Below are positions 45,581 through 58,700 of a DNA stretch of 64,000 nt, piece by piece (position 1 is the stretch's first letter; each line of letters begins with the position of its first letter). Source of the stretch: Aquilaria yunnanensis (taxonomy: Eukaryota > Streptophyta > Magnoliopsida > Malvales > Thymelaeaceae); assembly GCA_039654915.1 (NCBI GenBank), contig CM077597.1:40460001-40524000 (forward strand), read 5' to 3'. Under the pieces are notes generated by a model. That model was given only the letters and a program-made list of their open reading frames with translations, ran no database searches and was not told the DNA's origin. The position numbers were made by a program, and so were the translations under genes.

Positions 45581-46996
45581 TGTTAGTGTTGTGCCCAAAA
45601 AAAGCCAATCATGAGATGATTGTATTTTTGCACATTGAGTCATGATATTTTATTGAGGCATTAATCCAGCAATTATGTTTGTTGTTTTGTTTGCGTAACG
45701 TAATAAACATAATTGTAACCCTAGAATAATGATATTCTTAAACGTCCCTAGTCTAGTATTATTGTGGAGCGGGTTGCAATAATACATAATGACTAGCATA
45801 TGTGGAGACTAATATGAGATATGTAGTCTACATATGGGTACAAGTTGGAGAACTTGTGTACTGGACCGACCCACCATGAGAACACTTCATGGATCGTTAT
45901 ATGAGTGTCATAAGTGATTCTCATAGTGATCATGGTATATGTAGTCCTTCGACCTAAGATCATCAAGGTTCCCTACATGTGAGTCACATACTTTGATACT
46001 TTCCTTTGTTGCTCGTAACTGAGTGAACTTGAAGGAGGTCATTGGGTATGTCACATATCATGCGGAGGGATTTGTATGATCAAGATGGGATTTTTCCCTC
46101 CTATGTAACGGGAGTGATATCTTTGGGCCCCTTGATAGAGTGAGACTTAGAAAATGCATGGCCATGCTCCGATGAGTTGATATATGATATCAATGTCATC
46201 AATTTAAGTTAGTCTACTTGGTAATCAAGAAACCAAAGATTGGGCTATACGAGAGTGACACATTCCATGTCTTGTGCTTAGTCTTGATATCTTGGACAAA
46301 GGGACGATGGCATATATCGGTGATGATCATAAAGGTTTAGTCGAATCACCGACAATCTTGTCACTTGGGTAGCAATGATGTGTTGCTAGACACCGCTTAT
46401 TGCTTATGATCATAAATGTGATTTATGATCATTGGCAACATGGCAAGAGCCTATTGGGTCGCACACATAGAGCTATTTGGATCATTAGAGTGGATGGGCT
46501 AATTATTTGGGTTATGGTTTCACTTTAATTTCGTATTAATAATGGGCCAAGGAGTTGAGCCATTATTAAGCCCGAAATTAAATCCTAATTGGATTAGGGC
46601 TTTGAAACCCATTAGGCTTGGAAGTTGAGTGTCACTATAAATACAACTTTTAAGTGAGAAATTCGGAGGTCTCCTTGCCCTAGCCTCCCAAAAGGAGAGC
46701 CGCATTCTTCTCTTGCAATTCCTTGGAGGACGCAAGCTAGCACTGCGAGCGCAGGAGAAACGCATCTGCCGGGACGTGGTGGAAGCGTGGTGATCCCGAG
46801 AGGCTCGTGTGGATACCATAGAGAGCTTGAACACGTCAACTGTTCAGGTTTTGTGATTCGACTCTACAGTTGAGTGAGAGATCTCAACCGAAAATTAGGT
46901 ATAAAATTTTCGAACACCCGATTTACCCCGTTTCACTTGGATCCTGCAGGGTTTCGGTTAAATTCCGCTGCGCTGTTTGGCTCCCGAAACCCAACA
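45581..46996 (+). mobile_element. inserted copia LTR P2 (recombinant)
   Basis: 1416 bp. The left flank is AGTGT (45576-45580) and the right flank GATGT (46997-47001), so the two do not match. Its first ~765 bp share every distinguishing base with P3 (for example A at 46345 where P1 has T at 43800). Its last ~535 bp share P1 bases (G at 46461, where P3 has A at 49006). Confidence 0.93.
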
Positions 46997-48125
46997 GATG
47001 TGGCCTAAATGACAGTGCTAGATATAGGTCAGGTTCAAATCATTCAATCTGACCTTCTTGTTATTCACATTATAGATTGAATTTTTGAGTTCTAGAACAT
47101 ACAAACCGTTGCTAAGTTGACCACTACCATAAAAGATATTCAAATAAATAGAACAACATTTGTCCTTTATTATAAATGAAAAACCTTTCTTGTCTAAACA
47201 AGAAACAGAAACCAAATTTCTACTAATGGTAGGCACAAAGTAGCAGTTGTCTTATTCTAAAACTAATCAACTAGGCAAAGTGAGAACATGAGTCTCTACG
47301 GCTAAGGTAGTAACCCTTGCTCCACTTCCAATGCCTAGGCCTACTTCACCTCTGGCCAATCTTCTACTCCTACTCAGATCCTGCACATTTACACAAATGT
47401 GAGATCTACATCCAGTATCCAATACCCAAGATGAGCAAGCAGAAAAGTCAGACTCTATAACAAAAATACCTGAAGTGGAAGTCTTACTTCCCTTCTCCTT
47501 AGCAAGTTCTTCAAGATAGAGCTTGCAGTTGCGCTTCTCCTGTCTAGGTTGCTTAAAATGGAAGCACTCCCCTTCCTTAGCCATAACACTAGATGGTTTC
47601 AATGTAGCTGAAGAAGAATTAGCATTGGACTTTCCTTTAGCTTTATCCTTCTTCTTGTTGGCTTTTCCCTTTTTTTTGCCCTTTTGTACCATCATAATGG
47701 GCTAAACCTTCTTAAGGTTTTGCTCAGTAGTTCTCAACATGTTGACCAATTCAGGGACTGACTTGTCAAGGTCGTTCATGTTATAGTTCAAGATGAATTG
47801 GCAGTAGCTTTCTGGCAATGATTGCAGGACTATATCATTTACCAACTCTTTCTAAGAGCAAATCCCAAACTCTCAAGATTCTCAATGTACACAACTATCT
47901 TGAGCACATGAGGACCCATGGGACATCCAAAGCATCATCAAAATGCCTTTTAGGAGCATCCCTTTTAGCTCTTGGAGCATTAGCAGTAGGCTCATTCGGA
48001 ATAGGTTGCTCTAGGACATAAGCCTTTCTCTCTTGCTAGAGGACTATCCTCAAACTTTTGTACCATTTGAGAAAGTTGGTTCCAATTAGTTTTTCCTTCT
48101 CCAGGATCAATCACAATGAAAGTGT
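46997..48125 (-). pseudogene. Copia-1 gag-protease segment, copy 2
   Basis: Second copy of 44452-45580 with the same domains: gag N-terminal remnant, zinc-knuckle remnant and D-T-G protease site in 47267-47695, and linker in 47018-47236. The few differences from copy 1 include T for A at the ATATCATTTACC site near 47836 and C for G in the GCCTAGGCC site near 47335. The similarity of the copies dates the duplication as much younger than Copia-1 itself. Confidence 0.87.
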
Positions 48126-49541
48126 TGTTAGTGTTGTGCCCAAAAAAAGCCAATCATGAGATGATTGTATTTTTGCACATTGAGTCATGATATTTTATTG
48201 AGGCATTAATCCAGCAATTATGTTTGTTGTTTTGTTTGCGTAACGTAATAAACATAATTGTAACCCTAGAATAATGATATTCTTAAACGTCCCTAGTCTA
48301 GTATTATTGTGGAGCGGGTTGCAATAATACATAATGACTAGCATATGTGGAGACTAATATGAGATATGTAGTCTACATATGGGTACAAGTTGGAGAACTT
48401 GTGTACTGGACCGACCCACCATGAGAACACTTCATGGATCGTTATATGAGTGTCATAAGTGATTCTCATAGTGATCATGGTATATGTAGTCCTTCGACCT
48501 AAGATCATCAAGGTTCCCTACATGTGAGTCACATACTTTGATACTTTCCTTTGTTGCTCGTAACTGAGTGAACTTGAAGGAGGTCATTGGGTATGTCACA
48601 TATCATGCGGAGGGATTTGTATGATCAAGATGGGATTTTTCCCTCCTATGTAACGGGAGTGATATCTTTGGGCCCCTTGATAGAGTGAGACTTAGAAAAT
48701 GCATGGCCATGCTCCGATGAGTTGATATATGATATCAATGTCATCAATTTAAGTTAGTCTACTTGGTAATCAAGAAACCAAAGATTGGGCTATACGAGAG
48801 TGACACATTCCATGTCTTGTGCTTAGTCTTGATATCTTGGACAAAGGGACGATGGCATATATCGGTGATGATCATAAAGGTTTAGTCGAATCACCGACAA
48901 TCTTGTCACTTGGGTAGCAATGATGTGTTGCTAGACACCGCTCATTGCTTATGATCATAAATGTGATTTATGATCATTGGCAACATGGCAAGAGCCTATT
49001 GGGTCACACACATAGAGCTATTTGGATCATTAGAGTGCATGGGCTAATTATTTGGGTTATGGTTTCACTTTAATTTTGTATTAATAATGGGCCAAGGAGT
49101 TGAGCCATTATTAAGCCCGAAATTAAATCCTAATTGGATTAGGGCTTTGAAAGTCATTAGGCCTGGAAGTTGAGTCTCACTATAAATACAACTTTTAAGT
49201 GAGAGATTCGGAGGTCTCCTTGCCCTAGCCTCCCAAAAGGACAGCCGCACTCTTCTCTTGCAATTCCTTGGAGGACGCAAGCTAGCACTGCGAGCGCAAG
49301 AGAAACGCATCTGCCAGGACGTGGTGGAAGCGTGGTGATCCCGAGAGGCTCGTGTGGATACCATAGAGAGCCTGAACACATCAACTGTTCAGGTTTTGTG
49401 ATTCGACTCTACAGTTGAGTGATAGATCTCAACCAAAAATTAGGTATGAAATTTTCGAACACCCGGTTTACCCCGTTTCACTTGGATCCTGGAGGGTTTC
49501 GGTTAAATTCCGCTGCGCTGTTTGGCTCCCGAAACCCAACA
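48126..49541 (+). mobile_element. inserted copia LTR P3 (third of three)
   Basis: 1416 bp, with AGTGT on both sides (48121-48125, 49542-49546), a valid target duplication. It differs from P1 at many sites along its length, so P1 and P3 were separate insertions. It lies near the start of the Copia-1 gag. Confidence 0.92.
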
Positions 49542-49546
49542 AGTGT

Positions 49547-51054
49547 CACTATGTTTTGTGCCTTGCTAATCTACAACAGTAAATATGCAGTGTAAGAGTC
49601 ATGCATTTTAATTTATTTAATAAGGACATTTATTAAACAATACTCCCACTATTTTACTCAAAATAATAACCCTTGATATTATTTTGGTACACCGCAGGGC
49701 TAAGGTATTCTAGTGGGCCAAGATCCATATTTCACCATAACCTAAGTTAGCTTTGGCTTTTCCCCCAAGTTACAGTTATTTAGGTAGACAACTCCATGAC
49801 AATTGCATCTTATGCAATTCTTGGGTAGTTGGGTGAACAACATTTGTCCAAGCTCATTTCATGAACTTAAACCCAACCCTATGCCTCTAAGTTCCCAATC
49901 CTATTAGGATGATTTAGTTAAGTTAGACCTAAAGTTATCAATTTGGACATCACTATTATCCCATCGCGCCTTACTAAGATGAACATAAGTGCTATGCTTT
50001 GGCAAACCCACTCAATGTTGATCACAGTCTTGACGACTGCCAACATTTGGAAGGCATCACATTTAATGACTTCATACTTTGTTTAAGGGATTTTCCCTTT
50101 TGATCTCACCAGTTACTATCTTCAGTTGTCTCATATATGCATCACATACAAATATAAAAAATGCATCTCATGCTAACAACAAGGTAAACGTGACATGGTT
50201 ATTGCCCAAACTATGCGATATTCTCAAGCTGTTGAGAATATCATAAAAGCCTAAGAAAGGGAAAGGGTTTTCACAAGCTCCTTGTCCTCCTTGCTTGGTT
50301 GCCCTTTTGTTATTACCTCCTTAGGCACACCACCTTGGATGATCCCATAATGTACAACTACATCAGTAATAGAAACCCCGATTTACATTCAAGGGGAGTA
50401 AGGTGAGAAAAAAATGTACAATGAGAATAACAAGAATAAGGCTTGACTCGCATACCGTATTTACAAGTACAACCAACAAGGGCTATGCACCATGCTTTAA
50501 ACACCAATTAGCATATCATGTCAAATCTCATTCAACAAAATAGCATGCCAATTAACATGCATTGATTCACCCATTTTTATTAATGTGGCGCTTTGCATAT
50601 GGTAGCCTTGCTGACTGGTCAGCAGGTGAGGTTAAGGGGAGCCGCCCTTGCACCTGGGGGGGGGGGGGGAGGGTAACTGCCCACCAATGCCAGAAATTGT
50701 CTTACAATTATGTTGCCTGAGAACTTCTATTTCGAGCAACTACGCACACGAGACCACCTCCATTCAATCCACCAAAAGTTCTTTACTCTCAGTGCCCGAA
50801 CAGCCCTAATCCGATCCATGCTAGGGTTTTGCAACTATTGTAAGAATCTTAATCCATATAGGTATCTCATACCAATCAATCTAACGTTAATCTTATTAAC
50901 CAATTTGTGTCATTTCTCCATATATCTGACATATACATTACGAGTTTCGGTTTCATGCATCATGAATCAATCTAATTAATCATGATCAAAACATTAGAAC
51001 ACACAACATCTCATGCGATTGGACATTCAATCCTGATTTAAGATTTCACAAGTA
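49547..51054 (-). other. Copia-1 untranslated leader
   Basis: About 1.5 kb between PBS and gag with no convincing ORF. AT-rich, with an unusual run of 14 G (50656-50669). Nothing in it resembles another repeat in the window. A long leader is plausible for this family; an undetected older insertion is the alternative. Confidence 0.5.
50656..50669 (+). repeat. poly-G run (14 G)
   Basis: An uninterrupted G14 followed by AGGG in the Copia-1 leader (poly-C in element RNA). Length may vary with sequencing error. Confidence 0.8.
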
Positions 51055-51066
51055 GCCCTGATACCA
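51055..51066 (-). other. Copia-1 primer-binding site
   Basis: The complement reads TGGTATCAGGGC, one base off the initiator tRNA-Met type TGGTATCAGAGC. It is separated by 1 bp from the LTR end at 51068. Confidence 0.87.
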
Positions 51067-51067
51067 T

Positions 51068-52479
51068 TGTTGGGTTTTCAAAGCCAAGTAGGCACAGCAG
51101 AATATAACCAAAACCCTCTAAGATCCAAGCGAACCGGGCTAAATCAGGTGCTCCAAATTTTATACCTAGCTCGGTTAAGATCTTTCACCCAACTATTGAG
51201 TCAAATCACAAAACTTGAATAGTTGACATGTTGAAGCTCTCTATGGTATCCATATGAGACTCTCGGGATCACCACGCCTCCACCACATCCTAGTAAATGC
51301 ATTCCTCTTACGCTCGCAGTGCTAGCTTGCGTCCCCCAAGGAATGGCAAAAGAAGAGTGTGGCTGGAATTTTTAGAACTATTCTAATTTCATCCTTGAGG
51401 AGGCTAGGGCAAGAGTAGCAAATTTATAATGAGACTCAACTCCTTAGCCTAATGGGTTTCAAAGCCCTAATCCAGTTAGGCTTTACTTTTGGGCCTAATA
51501 ATGGCTAAACCTTTGGGCCAATCATTAATACGAAATTATCATGAAACCAAGACCAAACAATTTGGCCCATGCACTCAAATAATCAAATTAGCTCTATGTG
51601 TGTGACCTAATCTGCTCCTATCACATTGGCAATGACCATAATCACATTTATGATCATAAACAATGAGTGGTGTTTAGCAACGCATTGTTGCTACCCAAGT
51701 GACAAGATTGTCGGTGATTCGACTAAACCTTTGTGATCATTATCTATATACGCCATTGTCCCTTTGTCAAAGTTATCAAACCAAGCATGAAACAAGGAAA
51801 GTGTCACTCTCGTATAGCCCGATCTATGGTTTCTTGATTACCAAGTAGACTAACTTAAACTAATGACATTAATATCATATATCAACTCATTTGAGCATGG
51901 CCATGCATTTTCTTAGTCTCAATCTATCAAGGGGCCCGAAGATATCACTCCCGTTACATAGGAAGGACAAATCCCATCTTGATCATACAAAACCCTCCAC
52001 ATGATATGTGACATACCCAATGACCTTCTTCAACTTCACTCAGTTGCGAGCAACAAAGGGAAGTATCAAAGTATGTGACTCACATGTAGGGAACCTTAAT
52101 GACCTTAGGTCAAAGGACTAGATACACATGATCACTATGAGAATCACTTATGGCACACATATAACGATCCATGTAGCATTCTTATGGTAGTTCGGTCTAG
52201 TACACAAGTTCTCTAACTTGTACCCATATGTAGACTACTTATCTTATATTAGTCGCCACATATGCTAGTCTTTACATATTATTGCAACCCGCTCCAAGAT
52301 AATACTAGACCAAGGACATTTAAGAATATTTGTATTCTAGGCTTACAATTATGTTTGTTATGTTATGCAAAAACAGAACAACAAACATAATTACTGGATT
52401 AATGCCTTAATAAAATATCATGCCTTAATGTCTAAAATACAATCATCTCATGATTGGCTCTTGGGCACAACACTAATAA
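51068..52479 (-). repeat. Copia-1 5' LTR (copia LTR d)
   Basis: 1412 bp, TGTTGGGTTTTC...AACACTAATA, same family as the solo LTRs but more diverged than P1-P3. The adjoining PBS fixes its orientation and supports the orientation given for all copies. The right flank (ATCCA) belongs to the Chromo-3 leader. Confidence 0.9.
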
Positions 52480-52651
52480 TCCATCCCTTAAACGGGTTAC
52501 CGTACCCTCACCTTGCTTTAGAACTCACCTTACTTGGCCTCGGGTTCTCATCCTACACACAAGGGTACATGCATACACATATGCTCAATAAGTACAAGTC
52601 TACTCATACTTAAGTGGGAACAAGTCTAGATAGACATTTAGGTCCAACCCT

Positions 52652-52663
52652 GCTCTGATACCA
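52652..52663 (-). other. Chromo-3 primer-binding site
   Basis: GCTCTGATACCA, the complement of TGGTATCAGAGC, lies 8 bp from the LTR end at 52672, similar to the 9-bp gap in Chromo-2. Confidence 0.9.
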
Positions 52664-52671
52664 ACAAAAGT

Positions 52672-54885
52672 TGTCATGCCCCACACAAGGCCCCGCCCAT
52701 GCACACCTATCTCTAGCCCTAAGAATAGCACAGGTGCTACTCTGGGCACTAAGTGCTATGTCCACCTTGTGCACTCAGAATGGCATGCCTAGGCACCTAT
52801 CGCTAGTGCCTAGTGCCCTCCTTCGGTACCTACTAGGACGCCAAATGCATGTGTCCTCAAAGTGCCCCCTCAGGTGCCTATCACTAGCATTGGATACTTG
52901 CCTAGACACTAGACTTAGCACACTATGTGTGTATCTCATGTGTGTCTATCGCAAGCCCAGGGTGCCCACCTAGGCACCTGCTGGGCACTAATAGCAGTGC
53001 ACTAGGACACATGCCAGGGCACTGGGGAGTGCACCCTAGGAAGTCTACCTACCTTAGTGCTAAGGAAACCTTGCACACCAAGGCAAGAATCACATGTGTT
53101 AATCATGTGATTATGCTCTTGTGGTTATCAAGTGTCCATACAATGATGCATGACAACCAAGATACCCATTCTCATAAATTTTGAAAACACATACTTTATA
53201 TGCACATGCTTAAACATGTTCCAAAGAGATTTGCAAACCAACTTAGCCACATAATCAACACACATGGAAACTTCACTCACAACCATCCAACACACAACCA
53301 TAAACTCCTCAAATACATAACTAACACCTTCCCTCAAAGAAGGCATTCATACCACCCATACATAACCAAATATACACAAACTTGGCATCATGACCAGGAT
53401 CAAATCAAAACCCAAAATAAATTGAGAGGAGAGGCTCACATGCCTATACACTTAAAACATATCCAAAGCTACCAATAACACATATAGCAAGACTATGGTT
53501 TGAAATACAAGCTCAACCATCAAACTCATGGTCAATAAGGCAAACCATAGCACATAAGTTATTGAGCACATATCCATCCCCTAGACTTGTCCCACAATCT
53601 ACTCACAAAGCCCATAAGCAACATAAACTTATGAGCTTGCACAATCATAAATACTTATACATATAGACTTACACTTATACTTATTAAGCTAGATAACCAA
53701 GCTAGTATCCATACCTCCAAGGTACCCAAATCTCAACCCTTGGCACACAAGCAATTCAAGGTTCAATATCCTTTCCTGAAATAAGTAATTATAAGGATGA
53801 GTTGTATACATAACTCAGTAAGGGAAACAAACGACCCTATGTGCCTATTTAGTTAAGCCCGAATGCTTAATGTCCAAAGCTCCTCCAAAGTAGACACAAA
53901 AACATGGAAAACACATAGCAATATACAAAATAACAATACTAAGGGTTAGCACACACATCTAATCACTGATGCAAGCAACACACACATCACAAGCCCAAGC
54001 CTTAGTCTCAGCCTAGTAGGGCACTAGCAAGTACAAACATATGTTGTTCATTTTCTCAATTCCCTTAGTTAATGTCATCCCATAGAGCTCCAAGTTTACA
54101 CATGGGTTGGCTGACCTATGATAGAACTTTAGTACTTGCCATTAACATAGCTAGCTAGCATACTTAACTCTATTACCTAAAGGGTAAACATAGCCCTACA
54201 ACAATATAAGCTTATTTAGCTCACAGGCTATCACGTAGATTGCCTAATACTCACTTGAACATGGAAATCAACCAAAATCAAGATGAGTATAATGAATCCC
54301 TTACCAAGCCTTGACCTTAGCTCTCAGCCAAGCTTCCAAATGCAAGAATCCAAGCTTGGCAATATAACTCCAAGGTCACCTAAGGCTGAATTGCACTTGA
54401 ACAGGCTCAAATCTTTAATTTCAATTCTAATCCTTCACCAATTCAGCAAAAACTTGAGCCTCCAAAGCCAAGAACACCAACTAAGCTCAAACTAGGAGCT
54501 TTGACCTGAAAATGAAATGGTTTGACTAAGTGGAAGCATGCAAAACTAGTTGGGTGCCATATGGTGTGAAATTGGGTTTAATGCTTGTCTTGGCAAGGTC
54601 ATTCTCTTGCACGGTACCATGTGATCCCCCACTAAAAGATTCCCCTCATTTGAGCACCCGAACATATATATGCAAATGAGCCCTCACATTTACAAATTCG
54701 TGGCTATGGTCTTAAATCCTTCAAACATTCATCTAAGTACACTCAGTAGACATGTCTTTGGCACATTCACATGTGCCTATTAAGTCCAACTAATATATCT
54801 TTTAAGCCATTGCACATGACTTGCTTTCCACTTAGTTTTCACCTCTCATTTACTTAAGCTTTGTGTGGGAATAAGGGTTATGACA
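52672..54885 (-). repeat. Chromo-3 5' LTR
   Basis: 2214 bp, in element orientation TGTCATAACCCTTATTCC...GGGGCATGACA. It matches the Chromo-1 LTR at 15.3-17.3k along much of its length, including the TGTCATAACCC start. ORFs in it (52671-52973, 53200-53478) are Pro/His-rich low-complexity products of LTR sequence and not genes. Confidence 0.87.
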
Positions 54886-55732
54886 TTTTGCTTATCAACC
54901 TAAGCAAGTAATGTCATGGGTTGATAAGCCTAACTTGAAATAATAATAATACATGCCATGGTTATGCTAAGTCAAAGTCAATACCAGTAGACCACCAACT
55001 AACTACTACCACTGTGCTACAAAATATCCATGACCCAAAAGGTCGGTAGGCCTACCTTTGCCCGACAAAGAGAAACCCAAGTGAGGAGCAACCCAAGAAG
55101 TCCTTGCTCAACTACCTTGTCATACAAGGAAAATAAGTTCGGAGTTAGACTTTGACCATAAGTGCATGCAACATATGAAAAATGAACATGTACTGTATGC
55201 AAAATGTACCTATTAGAAACTAACAAAGAAGTATCAAATAATAACTGTGGATTATTTGGGTCATAGATGATGTTATCTGCACATTAACTATAAGGGTAAG
55301 TACATAAAATCTTAGTAAGGCATTCTAAAACAAACAATACATAACAACATCACACATAATTAACCATATGCGCACATTGCCATGCATGCATCAACCTTGC
55401 CCATAAACTATATGAGTGTGCCACGAGCTCCTATGGCGTGGAGTATTATATAATGATCACCATATCATGCCCTTTTTGGTACATGACTCCCCATACTTCA
55501 CACACAAGCAAACAAATAAATAAACAAACAAATGAAATACCTAGTGGTCTATTCTTGCCCTTGATGCATCCTTGCATTTGCCCTCGAGCTTGCCAGCTTT
55601 CGCTAGCCCAAAAACTCCCTTATTTTATGCAGCAGGGTTTGACCATATTTGGTGTGGATCATTGTTCCCAAGGATGTGTCTTGGCCCTTGTACGGCCCAT
55701 TGGCCTAATAGGCCAATGTGTATGCTTACTTT
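54886..55732. other. unassigned 850-bp stretch
   Basis: Host side of the Chromo-3 insertion. No gene, no LTR end and no similarity to other parts of the window that I can see. It contains a small perfect hairpin (54890-54929) directly beside the LTR. The ORF at 55017-55226 is too short to support. Confidence 0.45.
54890..54929. repeat. hairpin with 11-bp perfect arms
   Basis: GCTTATCAACC at 54890-54900 and its complement GGTTGATAAGC at 54919-54929, with an 18-bp loop. Confidence 0.8.
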
Positions 55733-58700
55733 TTGTAATGCCCTTAAGTTCCTAAGTGTTTAAGCCTTAGCCCATGTGAATTTAAGGCCTAAGAATTTTG
55801 TATGACTTAGGATTTTTGGACTCATTGAACTTGAAAACTTATGACTTGAATGAAAATTGAATGTAGCATGGGAGTTGGAACCTTTCGAGTTTATAATGTT
55901 ACTTGGCCGAGAAAGAAGATGCAAATGTATTAGTGTTATGCCTAAAAGCCAATCATAAGATGATTGTATTTTTGCACATTGAGTCATGATATTTTATTAA
56001 GACATTAATCCAATAATTATATTTGTTGTTTTGTTTCTGCGTAATGTAATAAACATAATTATAACCCTAGAATAATGATTTTCTTAAATGTCCTTGATAT
56101 AGTATTATCATGGAGTGGGTTACAATAATACATAAAGACTCGCATATGTGGAGATGAATATAAGATATGTAGTCTACATATAGGTACGAGTTGGAGAACT
56201 TGTGTACTGGACCGACCCACTATGCTACATGGATTGTTATATGAGTGTCATAAATAATTCTCAGAGTGATCATGGTATATGTAGTCCTTTGACCTAAGAT
56301 CATCAAAATTCCCTACATGTCAGTCACATACTTTGATACTTCCCTTTGCTGCTCGTAATTGAATGAACTTGAAGGAGGTCATTGGGTATGTCACTTATCA
56401 TGGGGAAGGTTTTGTATGATCAAGATGGGATTTGTCCCTTCTATGTAACAGGAATGATATCTTTCGGCCCCTTGATGGAGTGAGACTGAGAAAATGCATG
56501 GCCATGCTCGAATGAGTTGATATATGAGATCAATGTCATCAGTTGAAGTTAGTCTACTCGGTAATCAAGAAACCAAAGATTGGGCTAGATGGGAGTGACA
56601 CATTCCATGTCTTGTGCTTAGTCTTGATATCTTGGATAAAGGGACAATGGCATATAAGGATAATGATCATAAAGGTTTAGTCAAATCACCAACAATCTTG
56701 TCACTTGGGTAGCTTTGATGTGTTACTAGACACCGCTCATTGCTTATGATCATAAATGTAATTTATGATCATTACCAATATAGTAAGAGCATATTAGTTA
56801 GCATACAGAAAGCCTATTTGGATTATTTGAGTGCATGGGCTAATTATTTGGGTTATGGTTTCATGATAATTTCATGTTAATAATTGACCTAAAAGTTAAG
56901 CCATTATTAAGCCCAAAATTAAACCTAATTGGATTAGGGCTTTGAAACTAATTAGGCTTGGAAGTTGAGTCTCATTATAAATACATCATATAGTGAGAAA
57001 TTTATAACTTTTTCCCTAGCCTCCCAAAAGTTCCAAGTATACTCTTCTCTTGCCATGCCTTGGAATATGCAAGCTAGCACTGCGCGCACAAGAGAAACGC
57101 ATCTGCCGGGATGTGGTAGAGGCATGGTGATCCTGAAAGACTCATGTGGATACCATAGAGAGCTTGAACACATCAACTGTTCATGTTTTGTGATTTGACT
57201 CAACAGTTGGGTGAAAGATCTTAACCGAATTAGGTATGAAAAATTTCAAACACCCAGTTTACCCCATTTAACTTGGATCCTGAAGCATTTTGGTTATATT
57301 TCGCTGTGCTTATTTTGCTCCTAGAACCCTACAAAATGATGATTTAGGAAGTTGAAGGACTCAATTCTAAAGTCCATCAAATGGTCTAATTGAAGGAATC
57401 TTTTGAGTAGTGCCTAGATTGATTCATGCAAGATTGTGGCTTACTCGAGTGCATGATTAACCCATTTTATTGCCACTTGGCTTTGTCTAGCTAATGCATG
57501 TCTCCATTAGGCTTCCTCCTTCCTTGGCCAATTATTCCACCATGGATCAATGCTTGAGTTCATGAGTTTCGCTATATTCTTAAGCTTCCAAGTCCCAACT
57601 GAGATTATACAATGTGGATATTAAGTAGAGAAGGGAGAATTGTGACCGAATCAAGCTAGGAAGGCAAGTTCTAGCAATAACAAGCTAAGAAGAGCACAAG
57701 TTCAGGCTTGTAAGTTTTGACCATCAAAGATTTTGAAATAGAGGTAAGGACTTATGCATTCACTAAGCTAATCATAATTGGACTATGTTATGTTAGTGAA
57801 TTATGTGTGGTTAGGTGATGGTAATTTCAGCCAAGGGATCCTAAGCAACTATAAGGGTTAGGATTACTATGCAACTATGTGATTTGATGCTAATTAGCTA
57901 GGTTAGCAAGCATTAGGGATAGGAATTAAGATGGCCAATTCAATTCCTAGGCTAGGGAGCTCTCAAATATGATTAGTGTTCTTCAATGAGGTTAACCAAA
58001 ATCAAGTTTATGTGGAAGCATGTTTGCTATGCCTTTTGGATGGTGTTTAGGTGGTGTATGTGTAATTGTGTGCACCTATGCTTGTTTATGCATGTTAACC
58101 ATCTTTATATTGTTTATTTGTTATATATATACTTGTATTTTGTTGTGGTTTCGTGTCTTTGTTTGTAAGTGCTTAGAGGTTTGTCTCGGTTAAGATTAAC
58201 TTAACCTATGTTTATGCCTTGGAGGCTATGTTAAGTTCTTGTTGAGTTTTATACTCATTGCCCTACCTTTTATGAATGTAGGAAAGGGTTTACCTGAGAG
58301 GCAATCAAGCTAAGAGTATTGTATACTCTTTTGAGTTTTAGCAAGGTATTGTGTAGTGTATGGTGTTGCTCAATATTCTAAGTGGTTTGGATTGCTTATG
58401 TATCAAGATAATGTGTGTGAACTTCATTCTTGCAAGCCTTGTGTGCTTAGAGTTTGTGGGAATAAAGTCTAGTAAGGTAGGAATGTGTTCTATAGCATAT
58501 ATGTTGTGGCTTGCCTTATTGATCATGTGTTTGGTGGTTGGTCTTATTTTAGAGACTATACTCATGTTTCAAGTGATTATGTTCACTTTTGTGTATGTTT
58601 AAGTGTAAAAGTATGTAAATGTGCACTTTTGGATAGTAGCATATTTTGGTGCCCTTGGTAGGCTTACCAACTTCTATGTGTATGTTTTGGTTGTTGTACA

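Larger units (their letters stand above)
43036..49541. repeat. three-LTR tandem array, unit 2545 bp
   Basis: Three 1416-bp LTRs start at 43036, 45581 and 48126 (spacing exactly 2545). The two 1129-bp intervals between them are near-identical, with about six substitutions by eye. Target-site sequences are GATGT/GATGT for P1, AGTGT/GATGT for P2, and AGTGT/AGTGT for P3. P2 is therefore a hybrid of the left end of P3 and the right end of P1, as expected from unequal crossing over. Confidence 0.93.
41248..52479 (-). mobile_element. Copia-1: Ty1/copia element, 3' end missing, carrying three inserted LTRs of its own family
   Basis: Minus strand. The 5' LTR is at 51068-52479, PBS at 51055-51066, then leader, gag, protease, integrase and RT, in the integrase-before-RT order that defines Ty1/copia. 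Inserted LTRs lie at 43036-44451, 45581-46996 and 48126-49541, and the gag-protease part is present twice. The element ends within RT at 41248, where Chromo-2 is inserted. RNase H, PPT and 3' LTR are absent. It lies in the leader of Chromo-3. Confidence 0.88.
52480..54885 (-). mobile_element. Chromo-3: leader and 5' LTR of a chromovirus-like element
   Basis: Only the 5' LTR (52672-54885), a PBS and about 170 bp of leader remain on this side. Copia-1 is inserted in the leader. The rest of the element would lie to the left of the Copia-1 insertion point and is not in the window. Confidence 0.82.

Noticed and set aside
52671..53478. Two plus-strand ORFs of 100 and 92 residues
   Set aside because: They fall in the Chromo-3 LTR and read on the strand opposite to the element; composition is low complexity.
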